Part shown: in pieces, positions 35,239-45,000 of the stretch
How the letters are laid out: each line of letters begins with the position of its first letter
Numbering within the stretch: position 1 is the stretch's first letter
DNA from: Streptomyces cellulosae
GTDB taxonomy: Bacteria > Actinomycetota > Actinomycetes > Streptomycetales > Streptomycetaceae
Reading direction: 5' to 3'
Length of the DNA stretch: 64,000 bases
NCBI GenBank assembly: GCA_014655195.1
Contig: BNBH01000015.1
Location: 145,243-209,242 of the forward strand
Notes under the pieces: model-generated
Told to the model about the DNA's origin: nothing
The model's database searches: none
What the model saw: the letters and a program-made list of their open reading frames with translations, nothing else
Program-made: the position numbers and the translations under genes

Positions 35239-36384
35239 TCACGCCGACCTGCGGAACCCGATCGTCGGGACGGCCCGCCGCAGCGGCCAGGGGCGCACCG
35301 CCTCCTCCGGGACGAGCCCGGCGAGGAAGCCGTACCGGCGCAGCGCGGAGGGCTCCTGGCCCTCGACGGACTGCACCCGGCGCCACCATCCGGCGATCTC
35401 CGCCCAGCCCGGCGCGGACAGCGAGCCGCCGAACTCCTGGACGGACAGCGCGGCCGTGAGCCCGGCGAAGGCGAGCCGGTCGGCCAGCGGCCAGCCGGCG
35501 AGGGAGCCGGTGACGAAGCCGGCGACGAACACGTCCCCCGCGCCGGTCGGGTCGAGCGCCTCCACCTCGATCGCCGGGACGGACGCGGTCTCCCCCGTCC
35601 GCCGGTCCACCGCGTACGCGCCGTCCGCGCCCAGCGTGACGACGACGACCGGGACGTGCTCGGAGAGGGCGTGGGCGGCGGCGCGCGGGGTGTCCGTGCC
35701 GGTGTAGCGCATCGCCTCCGCCGCGTTCGGCAGGAACGCCTCGCAGTACCGCAGGTCGTGCAGGCCGGCGAGGTCCCACGCCCCGGTGTCGTCCCAGCCG
35801 ACGTCGCCGAAGATCCGGGTGCCCTTGCGGGCGGCCTGGGCGATCCAGGGGGCGCTGCGGCCGGGGGTGAGGGAGGCGACGGCGGCCCGGGCGCGGGGCG
35901 GGCAGTCGGGGGCGGGCTCCTCGGGGGGCGGCTCGTGGCCGTGGGAGACCATCGTGCGCTCGCCCTCGTACGCCATGGAGACGGTGACCGGGGAGTGCCA
36001 GCCGGGGACCGTGCGGGACGGGGAGAGGTCGATGCCCTCGCCCTGCTCCAGCGCGTCCCAGCAGTACTCGCCGTAGTGGTCGTCGCCGAAGGCCGCCGCG
36101 AGGGACGTGCGCAGGCCGAGGCGGGCCAGGGCGGTGGCCATGTTGGCCACGCCGCCCGGGCTCGACCCCATGCCGCGCGCCCAGGTCTCGGTGCCGCGCA
36201 CGGGGGCGCAGTCGAGCCCGGTGAAGACGATGTCGAGGAAGACGGTGCCGGTCAGGTAGACGTCCCAGGCCGGGTCGTCCGGGCCGCGCAGGGCGGCCAG
36301 CGGGTCGATCTGGGCCGGGCAGGGCGGTCCCGCGACGGGTTCCCTCCCGGCTCTTCTGCCGGTCCTCTTCCCGGTGGACGCCAT
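35239..36384 (-). CDS. PfkB-family carbohydrate kinase
   Basis: A ribokinase-type sugar or nucleoside kinase of about 381 residues. The N-terminal signature is MGSSPGGVANMATALARLG and the C-terminal ATP/anion-hole signature is DPTGAGDVFVAGF with catalytic Asp. ATG 36384 is preceded by GGGAG; ATG 36402 is an alternative. It lies downstream of the glucarate genes on the same strand after 93 bp. It could phosphorylate a product of that pathway, but the substrate is not readable from sequence. Confidence 0.9.
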   Translation of the reverse strand: MASTGKRTGRRAGREPVAGPPCPAQIDPLAALRGPDDPAWDVYLTGTVFLDIVFTGLDCAPVRGTETWARGMGSSPGGVANMATALARLGLRTSLAAAFGDDHYGEYCWDALEQGEGIDLSPSRTVPGWHSPVTVSMAYEGERTMVSHGHEPPPEEPAPDCPPRARAAVASLTPGRSAPWIAQAARKGTRIFGDVGWDDTGAWDLAGLHDLRYCEAFLPNAAEAMRYTGTDTPRAAAHALSEHVPVVVVTLGADGAYAVDRRTGETASVPAIEVEALDPTGAGDVFVAGFVTGSLAGWPLADRLAFAGLTAALSVQEFGGSLSAPGWAEIAGWWRRVQSVEGQEPSALRRYGFLAGLVPEEAVRPWPLRRAVPTIGFRRSA

Positions 36385-36477
36385 CACTGCGCTCCCTGAC
36401 ATGGTGCGGTTCCAGCCAGTGTGCACCACACCACCGACAGGGAGGCGGCCGTCACGCCGGGCCACTGCCCGGAGCGG

Positions 36478-37785
36478 TCACCAGCGGGGTACCGTGGGCT
36501 GCGCCCAGTCCGGGTCGGCGACCCGCATGGCGGCCGCGTCGTCGCGGTCGCGCAGCGCGCCGTCGTCGTCCAGCCACCTCCGGTGCAGGAACGCCAGCCG
36601 GTCGCGGTCGAGTTCCACGCCCAGTCCCGGCGCGTCGGACACACGGACCGTGCCGTCGACGAACGCCGGCCGCTCTGTGAGCACGTCCTCCGACTGCCAG
36701 GGGTAGTGGGAGTCGCAGGCGTGGTGCAGGTTGGGCACGGTGGACGCGACGTGCGTCATCGCGGCGAGGCTGATGCCGAGGTGGGTGTTGGAGTGCATGG
36801 AGACGCCGACGCCGAAGGTGCGGCAGATCGCCGCGAGGTGCTGGGTGTTGCGCAGCCCGCCCCAGTAGTGGTGGTCGGAGAGCACCACCTGCACGGCGTC
36901 CCGGATGAACGCCTCCTTGATCTCGGCGAACGTCGTCACGCACATGTTCGTCGCGAGCGGCACGTGGGTGCCGGCCGCCACCTCCGCCATGGCCGACGTA
37001 CCGAGGGCCGGGTCCTCCAGGTACTCCAGGACGTCCCCGAGCTCCTGCGCGACCTTCAGCGAGGTCTCCACGGACCAGGCGCCGTTGGGGTCGAGGCGCA
37101 GCGGGTGGCCGGGGAAGGCGGCGGCGAGGGCGCGGACGGCGGCGATCTCCTCCTCGGGCGGGAAGACGCCGCCCTTGAGCTTGAACGACGTGAAGCCGTA
37201 CCGCTCCGTGAAACGGCGGGCCTGCTCCACCACCCCCGCCGGGTCGACGGCCGCGCCCCAGTCGTCCTTCTCCGCAGTGACGCCCTCGGGGTGCTCGGCC
37301 CACTTGTAGAACAGGTACGCGCTGTACTCGACGGCGTCGCGCACCTTGCCTCCGAGCAGGGCGTGCACGGGCAGGCCGAGGCTGTGGCCGAGCGCGTCGA
37401 GGCAGGCGACCTCCAGGGCGGAGAGCACGGACAGCCGCAGCTTGTCGGCGGTCTGCACGCCCCGCAGTCCGCCGACGTCGACCTGTCCGGAGACGCGGGC
37501 GGCGTCGACGGCGACCTCGTCGGCCTCGGCGAACAGCCGGTTCAGGTCGTCCACGCGGTGTCCGACGAGCCGGTCGGCGAGCGGGCGGGCCAGCTCCAGG
37601 TACTTGGTGTCGCCGTACGTCTCGCCGAGCCCGGTGATCCCGTCGGCGGTCACCACCTCCACGATCAGCCGGGGAGTGTACGGCTGGTGCACGCCCTGGG
37701 TGTTGAGCAGGGGCGGGTCGGCGACCAGGACCGGGGTGAGGCGGACCTCGGTGACGGTCAGGTCGCGGGAGGCGGATGCGGTCAC
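36478..37785 (-). CDS. Glucarate dehydratase (enolase superfamily)
   Basis: A 435-residue Mg2+-dependent acid-sugar dehydratase that converts D-glucarate to 5-dehydro-4-deoxyglucarate. The N-terminal lid contains NTQGVHQPYTPRLIVEV. The barrel has the FKLKGG base pair of lysines (about residue 206), metal ligands in LDPNGAW and EDPALG, and the MHSNTHLGISLAAMTH segment with the catalytic His typical of the GlucD group. The ATG overlaps the upstream dehydratase stop in ATGA, so the two consecutive pathway enzymes are coupled. Confidence 0.9.
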   Translation of the reverse strand: MTASASRDLTVTEVRLTPVLVADPPLLNTQGVHQPYTPRLIVEVVTADGITGLGETYGDTKYLELARPLADRLVGHRVDDLNRLFAEADEVAVDAARVSGQVDVGGLRGVQTADKLRLSVLSALEVACLDALGHSLGLPVHALLGGKVRDAVEYSAYLFYKWAEHPEGVTAEKDDWGAAVDPAGVVEQARRFTERYGFTSFKLKGGVFPPEEEIAAVRALAAAFPGHPLRLDPNGAWSVETSLKVAQELGDVLEYLEDPALGTSAMAEVAAGTHVPLATNMCVTTFAEIKEAFIRDAVQVVLSDHHYWGGLRNTQHLAAICRTFGVGVSMHSNTHLGISLAAMTHVASTVPNLHHACDSHYPWQSEDVLTERPAFVDGTVRVSDAPGLGVELDRDRLAFLHRRWLDDDGALRDRDDAAAMRVADPDWAQPTVPRW

Positions 37786-38738
37786 AGGGCGGCTCCTACG
37801 AGGTCGAGTCCGGCGTCGAGCAGGGTCCTGAGGTCGGCGAGATCACGGGCGGACGGGTCGGTGAGCGGGGCGCGCACGGGCCCGACGGGACGGCCGCGCA
37901 GCCGGGCTGCCGCCTTCACCAGCGACACCGCGTATCCCGGGGCGCGGTCGCGCAGTTCGACGAACGGCACGTAGAAGCCGCGCAGCAGCCGGCCGAGGGT
38001 GTCCGCGTCGCCGTCGCGGAGGGCGGTGAAGAAGGCGCCGGCGATCTCGGGCGCGAAGGCGTGCACGGCGGAGGAGTAGGCGGGGACGCCGACGGTGGCA
38101 TAGGCGCGGGCCTGGATCTCGGCGGTGGCGGCGCCGTTGAAGAACAGGAAGTCGTCGGGGGCGGCGAGGGTGAGGCGCTGCAGGCGGTCGAGGTCGCTGT
38201 GGCCGTCCTTGAGTCCGATGACGTTCGGCAGGGCGGCGATGCGGCGCAGCGAGTCGGCGGTGTAGGCGACCTGGCCGCGCTGGTACGTGACGAGCGGCAG
38301 CGGGGTGCGGGCGGCGAGCGCCTCGAGCTGGGCGACGAGGCCGTCCTGCGGGGCGGTGACCAGGTAGTGCGGCAGGACGAGGAGGGCGTCGGCGCCGGCG
38401 TCCTGCGCGATGCGCGCGAACCGGGCGGCCTGGGCCCAGCCGTAGCCGACGCCGGCGACGACGGGGACCCGTCCGGCGCTCTCCTCGACGGTGATCGCGA
38501 CGACCTGGCGGTACTCGTCCTCGTCCAAGGAGAAGAACTCGCCGGTGCCGCAGGCGGGGAAGACGGCGCCGGGTCCGGCGGCGATCCGTTCCGCCACGTA
38601 GGCGCGGTGGCCGTCGGGGTCGAGAGCGCCGTCGTCGTGGAACGACGTGAGCGGGAAGGAGAGGACGCCGTGCGCCATGCCGTCCTTGAGGCGTCTCGCC
38701 ACGGCGGCGCTGCCGTCTCCTCCGGTGCCGGGACTCAC
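37782..38738 (-). CDS. 5-dehydro-4-deoxyglucarate dehydratase
   Basis: A DapA-family lyase that decarboxylates and dehydrates 5-dehydro-4-deoxyglucarate to 2,5-dioxopentanoate, the second step of glucarate breakdown. The family signature PACGTGEFFSLDEDEY and the Schiff-base region VIGLKDGHSDLDR (catalytic Lys) are visible. GTG 38738 (AGGGAGA upstream) gives 318 residues, the usual length; the frame is open to ATG 38771. It precedes and overlaps the glucarate dehydratase gene. Confidence 0.9.
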   Translation of the reverse strand: MSPGTGGDGSAAVARRLKDGMAHGVLSFPLTSFHDDGALDPDGHRAYVAERIAAGPGAVFPACGTGEFFSLDEDEYRQVVAITVEESAGRVPVVAGVGYGWAQAARFARIAQDAGADALLVLPHYLVTAPQDGLVAQLEALAARTPLPLVTYQRGQVAYTADSLRRIAALPNVIGLKDGHSDLDRLQRLTLAAPDDFLFFNGAATAEIQARAYATVGVPAYSSAVHAFAPEIAGAFFTALRDGDADTLGRLLRGFYVPFVELRDRAPGYAVSLVKAAARLRGRPVGPVRAPLTDPSARDLADLRTLLDAGLDLVGAAL

Positions 38739-38895
38739 CCTCGCCCATCTCCCTATGTAGACGGCATCCATGTATGAGAACGAAGGCTAGAGGGGTGAAC
38801 GAGGGGCGTCAATGGGTTGGACAGGCGGCCGCGCGCCGAGGTCCGGGCAGGCAAAAGCGCGCTGCTACCCACCCTCCAAAACCCCCAAACGCAAC

Positions 38896-38911
38896 AGTGA
38901 TCTAGATCACA
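38896..38911. promoter_or_regulatory. Near-consensus CRP-type palindrome
   Basis: AGTGATCTAGATCACA matches the ideal CRP site TGTGATCTAGATCACA at 15 of 16 bases, and its inner 14 bases are a perfect palindrome. It lies in the divergent region between the glucarate genes (158 bp from the start) and the MFS transporter (127 bp), where a carbon-control regulator would act. Binding is inferred. Confidence 0.5.
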
Positions 38912-39037
38912 GCATCCTCGCTCCCGTTGCCCTGCCCCCGCTTGATACAAATTGCCCGCGCGTTCTCGTCCGTCGACGGTCGTCGCCCCCACCACCTCTT
39001 TTTCGCACCGTCCCTTTCGCACGCCCTGGGAACGCCC

Positions 39038-40384
39038 GTGTACGCCCCTCGCACCACCCCCTGGCCCCTCGTCGCCCTTTTCACGGCCGGGTACCTCGCC
39101 CCGTATCTGCTCCCGACCACCGTCGGGCGGCTGGAACGCGGCCTGGAGCTGACACCCACCCAGGCGGGGGGCGTCGGCAGTCTGCTGCTGCTCAGCTCGG
39201 CCACGGCCGGGTTCCTGCTGGCCTCCCGCGTGGAGCGGACCGGCGCGCGGACCCTGGCCCGGCTGGGCCTGCTCCTGGCCGCCGTCGGCTACGGCGGGGC
39301 CGCCCTCACCACCTCCGTCCCGGCCGTCGTCGCGGGCGCCGTCGTCGGCGGGTTCGGGTCGGGCACGGCCACCACGGTCGCGGCGACCCGGATCGCCGCG
39401 GAGAAGGACCCCCACCGGGCGTCCACGCTCGGTCTGCTGAGCGTGTCCGCGCTGGCCGGCGCGGTCTATCTGACGGTGCCGCGCCTGCCCGGGCACGGGC
39501 TCACTCTCGCCGCCATCGCCCTCACCGCGCTGGCGGTGTGGCCGCTGACGGCGGGGCTGCCGGGAGGTACGGCGGGACGTCCGGACACGGCCGGGTCCGC
39601 GGATGCCGAGGGTCCCGGCGCCGGGCGGCTGCCGTACAGGCGTTCGGGCATGGTGCTGGCCGGGGCGATGCTGCTGTGGTCGCTGGCGCAGAACGCGCTG
39701 TGGGGAGTCAGCGGGCGCATCGGCGTCGGGCAGGCGCATCTGTCCGAACCGACCGTCGGTGTCGTCTTCGCGGTCGCGCTGGGCGCGGGGCTGCTGGGCG
39801 TGCTGGGCGCGGGAGCGCTGGGGTCGCGGCTGGGGCGGGCGCTGCCCATCGGCGGCGGGACGGTGCTCATCGCGTGCTGCATCGCGCTGAGCGCTTCCGC
39901 GACCGGGCTGGGGAGTTTCGCCTTCGGGGAGATCGCCTGGAACACGTTCTATCCCGTGGTCCTGTCGTACCTGATCGGGCTGGCCGCCTCGCTGGATGCG
40001 CGGGGGCGGTGGGCCGTGCTGGTGGGGTCGGCGTCGTCGCTGGGGACTGCGGCGGGGCCGCTGACCGGGAGCGTGCTGTCGGCGCAGGCGGGGTTTCCGG
40101 TGATGGGGGCGGTGCTGGCGGCGGGGTTGCTGCTGGTCGCGGTGCCGATGACCGGGGTGGCGCTGCACGCGGGCGGGCGGGCGTTGCTGCCGGGGGCCGT
40201 GCGGAGGCGGGGCGGACATCCGGCGGCTGTCGTCGCGGCGACGACGGGAACTCCGTCCGGGGTGGTGCCGGAGGTGGGGGCGCCGGAGCAGCCGGTCGTG
40301 GAGATCACGCTGGACGCGGCCGCTGTGCCGGCGAGGGGGGCGTACGACACGGCGGCGGCCACGAGGGCGCCGGGTGGGGTGTGA
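39038..40384 (+). CDS. MFS transporter
   Basis: A major facilitator superfamily permease of about 448 residues with around 12 membrane helices. The first, LVALFTAGYLAPYLLPTTVG, begins at residue 10. A conserved loop R-x-x-RTGAR between helices 2 and 3 fits MFS motif A loosely. The last 60 residues are a low-complexity cytoplasmic tail. GTG 39038 (GGGA upstream) is chosen over the far-upstream ATG 38927. Divergent placement from glucarate catabolism suggests uptake of a related acid sugar, but this is unproven. Confidence 0.85.
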   Translation: MYAPRTTPWPLVALFTAGYLAPYLLPTTVGRLERGLELTPTQAGGVGSLLLLSSATAGFLLASRVERTGARTLARLGLLLAAVGYGGAALTTSVPAVVAGAVVGGFGSGTATTVAATRIAAEKDPHRASTLGLLSVSALAGAVYLTVPRLPGHGLTLAAIALTALAVWPLTAGLPGGTAGRPDTAGSADAEGPGAGRLPYRRSGMVLAGAMLLWSLAQNALWGVSGRIGVGQAHLSEPTVGVVFAVALGAGLLGVLGAGALGSRLGRALPIGGGTVLIACCIALSASATGLGSFAFGEIAWNTFYPVVLSYLIGLAASLDARGRWAVLVGSASSLGTAAGPLTGSVLSAQAGFPVMGAVLAAGLLLVAVPMTGVALHAGGRALLPGAVRRRGGHPAAVVAATTGTPSGVVPEVGAPEQPVVEITLDAAAVPARGAYDTAAATRAPGGV

Positions 40385-40543
40385 GGTACGTGAGTCAGCC
40401 GCCGTCGGCTGGAAAGGTGCCGCTGCGCCCACCCGTGCCGCCCTGGGGGGGGACCAGGCCCTTAAGGCACTGGGGGAGGCACGAATGCCCGCAGCTAGGG
40501 CGGCACTCTTCAGCGGCCGGTGCGGAAGCGCCCTTCAGGGGCG

Positions 40544-40675
40544 CGGGGAACCGCACGACCAGCCACCGACAACCCGCAGCGACGGGACGCCTGCCGGCGG
40601 GCAGGCCATCCAGCGGCCGGCTGAAGCACCCACCACGGGCACGGGGAACCGCACGACCAGCCACCGACAACCCGC
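40544..40675. repeat. Two 34-bp identical direct repeats
   Basis: The 34 bases beginning CGGGGAACCGCACGACCAGC occur identically at 40544-40577 and 40642-40675, 98 bp apart, in the 293 bp gap between the MFS and RNase Z genes. The sequence resembles a dispersed intergenic motif I remember from many Streptomyces genomes. No gene is seen in this gap. Confidence 0.85.
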
Positions 40676-40677
40676 GG

Positions 40678-41586
40678 CTATGCGCGCCGCTTCGGGAGCG
40701 GGACCCGGTCCAGGTCCCTCGCCACCGTCAGATCCCCCTCGTACCCCGCCGCCCGCGCCTCGCGTTCGAACGCCGACGGGTCCGAATACCGCTGACTGAA
40801 GTGGGTCAGCACCAAGTGACGGACCCCCGCCTCGCGGGCGACCCCCGCCGCCTGGCCCGCCGTCAGGTGGCCGAACTCCACCGCCAGAGCCTCGTCCTCC
40901 TCGAGGAACGTCGACTCGATCACCAGCATGTCGGCACCCTCGGCCAGTTCATACACGCCCGCACACAGCCGCGTGTCCATCACGAACGCGAACCGCTGTC
41001 CGCGCCGGACCTCGCTGACGTCCTCCAGGGCGACCCCGTTGAACGAACCCTCGCGCTGGAGGCGGCCGACGTCCGGCCCGGAGATGCCGTGCGCGGCGAG
41101 ACGGTCGGGCAGCATGCGGCGCCCGTCGGGTTCGACCAGCCGGTAGCCGTACGCCTCCACCGGGTGGGAGAGCCGGCGCGCCTCCAGCGTGTAGCCGGAG
41201 GTGCGGACGAGCGGGCCGTCGGTGTGGACGGGGGCCTCGAGGAGGGCGACGGTCTCACGGTAGGCGGTCGCGTACCGGAGCCGGTCGAAGAACCGCTGCC
41301 CGGAGCGCGGGTAGTGCGCGCTGACCGGGTGCGGCACCTTGTCGAGGTTGATCCGCTGGATCACCCCGGCGAGCCCCAGCGAGTGGTCGCCGTGGAAGTG
41401 GGTGACGCAGATCCGGTCGATGTCGTGCGCGGCGACCCCGGCGCGCAGCATCTGCCGCTGGGTGCCCTCGCCGGGGTCGAAGAGGAAGCCTTCGCCGTCC
41501 CAGCGCAGCAGGTAGCCGTTGTGGTTGCGGTGCCGGGTGGGGACCTGGCTGGCGGTGCCGAGCACCACCAGTTCACGGACGGACAA
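40678..41586 (-). CDS. rnz: Ribonuclease Z
   Basis: A 302-residue tRNA 3'-processing endonuclease of the metallo-beta-lactamase fold. It opens with VLGTASQVPTRHRNHNGYLL, has the metal-binding HFHGDHSLGL (about residues 63-72), and later VMDTRLCAGV, LVIESTFL and LVLTHFSQRY. Its length fits the short bacterial form. The start appears to be TTG 41586, six bases after the HIT gene stop; no better in-frame start exists. Confidence 0.94.
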   Translation of the reverse strand: MSVRELVVLGTASQVPTRHRNHNGYLLRWDGEGFLFDPGEGTQRQMLRAGVAAHDIDRICVTHFHGDHSLGLAGVIQRINLDKVPHPVSAHYPRSGQRFFDRLRYATAYRETVALLEAPVHTDGPLVRTSGYTLEARRLSHPVEAYGYRLVEPDGRRMLPDRLAAHGISGPDVGRLQREGSFNGVALEDVSEVRRGQRFAFVMDTRLCAGVYELAEGADMLVIESTFLEEDEALAVEFGHLTAGQAAGVAREAGVRHLVLTHFSQRYSDPSAFEREARAAGYEGDLTVARDLDRVPLPKRRA

Positions 41587-41592
41587 CGCGGC

Positions 41593-41946
41593 CTAGCCGG
41601 GGGGCCACTCGAGACCGCGTCCGCCCAGGACGTGGGCGTGCGCGTGCCACACGGTCTGGCCGGCGCCGCTGCCCGTGTTGAACACGATGCGGTAGCTCTC
41701 CAGCTTCTCCTGGTCCGCGACGGCCTGCGTCTCGCGCAGCACGTCCGCGGCGAGCTCGGGCGCCGCGGCGGCGAGCGCCGCGGCGTCCCTGTGATGCGCC
41801 TTCGGGATCACCAGGACATGGGTGGGCGCCTGGGGGTTGATGTCACGGAACGCGACGGTCGTGTCCGTCTCCCGCACGATCGTCGCCGGGATGGTGCCCG
41901 CGACGATCTTGCAGAACAGACAGTCGTCCTGGGGTTCCCCTGCCAT
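41593..41946 (-). CDS. HIT-family protein
   Basis: A 117-residue histidine-triad nucleotide hydrolase or transferase of the Hint branch. CLFCKIVAGTIPATIV is the N-terminal zinc-binding type start, FRDINPQAPTHVLVIPKAHH the middle strand, and QTVWHAHAHVLGG the HxHxH catalytic triad. It probably cleaves adenosine phosphoramidates. It is immediately upstream of rnz. Confidence 0.95.
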   Translation of the reverse strand: MAGEPQDDCLFCKIVAGTIPATIVRETDTTVAFRDINPQAPTHVLVIPKAHHRDAAALAAAAPELAADVLRETQAVADQEKLESYRIVFNTGSGAGQTVWHAHAHVLGGRGLEWPPG

Positions 41947-42027
41947 ACGCCCTCCTCGACCCGGTGATCTTCACTACCCAGGCATGCTACCGACCCCGCC
42001 GCGGGCCGTCGTCCCGCCCGCGCGCGG

Positions 42028-45000
42028 TCACGACAGCCGCGGCGGCGTCTTCGCCGGGGTCGACTCCAGCGCCTCCAGCGCCAGCCGTACCGCCTCGTCG
42101 AGCTGGACGTCCCGCCCGGCGGCGTGGTCCTGCGGGCGCTGGACGACCTCGACGTCCGGGTCGACGCCGTGGTTCTCGACGTCCCAGCCGTACCCCTCCA
42201 GCCAGAAGGCGTACTTGGGCTGGGTGACGAGCGTGCCGTCGACCAGCCGGTAGCGGCTGTCGATGCCGATGACGCCGCCCCAGGTGCGGGTGCCGACGAC
42301 AGGGCCGATGCCGAGCGCCTTGATCGCCGCGTTGACGATGTCGCCGTCGGAGCCGGAGAACTCGTTGGCGACGGCGACGACGGGTCCCCGGGGCGCGTCG
42401 CGCGGGTAGCTCTCGGCGCGCATGCCGCGCGGCAGGTCCCAGCCGACGATCCGCCGGGCCAGCTTCTCCACCACGAGCTGCGAGGTGTGGCCGCCGCGGT
42501 TCTCCCGCACGTCCACGACCAGACCTTCGCGCAGCACCTCCACGCGCAGGTCGCGGTGGATCTGCGCCCAGCCGGGCGCCTGCATGTCGGGGACGTGGAT
42601 GTAGCCGAGCCGGCCGCCGGACTTCTCCAGCACGTACGCCCGCCGGTCGGCGACCCACGCGTGGTAGCGCAGGGGTTCCTCGTCGGCGAGCGGTACGACG
42701 ACGGCGTGCCGCGGCTCGCCCCCGCCGGCCGGTGACACGGTCAGCTCGACGGGCTTGCCCGCCGTCCCCACCAGCAGCGGCGCCGGGCCGGTGACCGGGT
42801 CGACGGGCTGTCCGGCGACGGCGACGATCGCGTCACCGGGGCGGATCGCGACGCCGGGCGCGGCGAGCGGGGAGCGTGCCTCCGGGTCGGAGGTCTCGGC
42901 GGGCAGGATGCGGTCCACGCGCCAGCTGCCGTCCTCGTGCCGGGAGATGTCCGCGCCGAGGAGTCCCTGCCGGGGGCCGCCGCCGAAGCCGCCGCGGGGG
43001 GTGACGTAGGCGTGCGAGGTGCCGAGTTCGCCGTGCACCTCCCACAGCAGGTCCACCAGGTCGTCGTGGGTGGCGAGCCGGTCGAGGACGGGCCGGTAGC
43101 GGTCCAGCACCCCGTCCCAGTCGACGCCGTTCATGTCGGGACGCCAGAAGTTGTCCCGCATGATGCGGCCGTTCTCCTCGAACATCTGCCGCCACTCGGC
43201 GGACGGGTCGACGAACTGCCGCACCCGCGCGAGGTCGACGGTGATGTTGCTGTCGCTGTCGTCGTCGGAGGAGGCGCGCCGGTCGCTGGGCACGACCTTG
43301 AGCCGCCCGTCTGTCCACAGCAGCACCCGCTTGCCGTCGCCGCTGACCTCGAAGTGGTCGGCGTCCACGGCGAGGTGCTCGATGCGCTGCTGGGCGAGGT
43401 CGTAGCGCTCCAGGTCGGTCTTGGGGTCGGGGTCGTCGGGCGTGGCCCGGGACGCGCCGAGCACGCCGCGCACCGGGTGGCGCAGCCACAGCACGCCGTC
43501 CTTGGCGGCGCGCAGGTTGCTGTAGCGGGCGGCCTCGACCGGGAACGGCACGATGCGGTCGGCGAGCCCGTCGAGGTCGATACGGGTGGTGGGGGTGCCC
43601 TCGCTGTCGGGCGTCTCGTCGCGGTCCGGGGTCTCGAAGGGCCGGCCGTGCCGCTGCGGCCCGAACGGCGACGGGGTGGCCGCCGCCAGCGTGATCAGGT
43701 ACGGCCGTACGCCCTCGACGAAGGCCAGGTCGAAGACGTGCTCGTCGTAGACCGGGTCGAAGGAGCGGGTGGACAGGAACGCGAGGTGCTTGCCGTCGAG
43801 GGTGAAGGCGGGCGCGTAGTCCTGGAAGCGCAGCGGGGTCGCCTCGGTGACCGACAGGTCGGTGGTGTGGGCGAGCTTGATCTGGCTGAGCGGGCGCGGG
43901 CCGGGGTGGGACCAGGCGAGCCAGCCGGAGTCGGGCGAGAAGACCAGCCCGGAGACGTCGCCGTCCTCGCTGCGGTCGACCTCGCGGACCTCGCCGGTCT
44001 CCCGCTCGACGAGCAGGAGGCGGCCGTCGTGCGAGGCGATCGCGGCGCGGCTGCCGTCGGGGGCCATCGCCAGCTCCACGACCCTGCCGAGCTGTCCGGC
44101 GGCCAGGCGGCGCGGGGTGGCGCCGGGGGCCGGTCCGGTGGCGGGGGCGAACTCCAGGGCGTCGTCGCCCTCGGCGTCCGTCACCCACACCACCCATTCC
44201 TCGCCGTCCGCGCGGAAGGTGCGCGGGCGCCGGGCGCGGACGCCCGGGGTGGCGGCGAGGGCGCGGGCGGGGCCGGAGCGGTGGGTGACCCAGTGGATGG
44301 TGCCGCGCACGCACACGGCGCTGCCGCGCGCGGTGTGGTCGGGGGACGCGGAGCCGAACCATCGGGCCGCGTTCACCGGGAACGGCTGCAGGTCGACGCG
44401 CTGGCCGCCGAGCCGTACGTCGAGCCGGCGCGGCTCGGCCGTGTCGAGGTCGTCGAGGATCCACAGCTCGCCCGCGCTGGACCAGACGACGCGGGTGCCG
44501 TCGGTGGCCGCGTGGCGGGCGTAGAAGCCTCCCCCACTCTCGGCTTCGCTCGAGCGGGAGGCGCCCCCGAGCGGCGTGTGCCGCCGCAGGTCGGAGCCGT
44601 CGGCGAGGGACGAGTACAGCGCGCCCGTGCCCTCGTGGTCGGAGAGGAACGCGATCCTCCCCCACTCTCGGCTGCGCTCGAGCGGGGGGACCCCCATCCC
44701 CACCCACAGCGGGTACTCGATGTTCCCGTCGAGGTCCTCGTGCAGCCGGACGAACTCGCCGTCGCCCTCCCGGTCGATCCACAGCTTGCCCGCGGTGCCG
44801 CCCCGGTACCGCTTCCAGGCGGCGGCCTCGCGGCCCATCGTCGCGGACAGCAGCACCGTGCGCGGCCCCGCGGCGACGTCGCCGACCGGCCCGTACGGCA
44901 GGGTCTCGGCGGGTCCGCCGTCGAGCGGCACGGCGCGCGCCCAGGTGCGGCGCAGACTGGCCTGGCCGTGCGTGGTCAGCGCGAGGACCCTGCCGTCCGC

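Noticed and set aside
38812..41967. 1051-codon plus-strand open frame
   Set aside because: Shadow across the MFS gene, repeats and the antisense of RNase Z and HIT; no continuous protein similarity.
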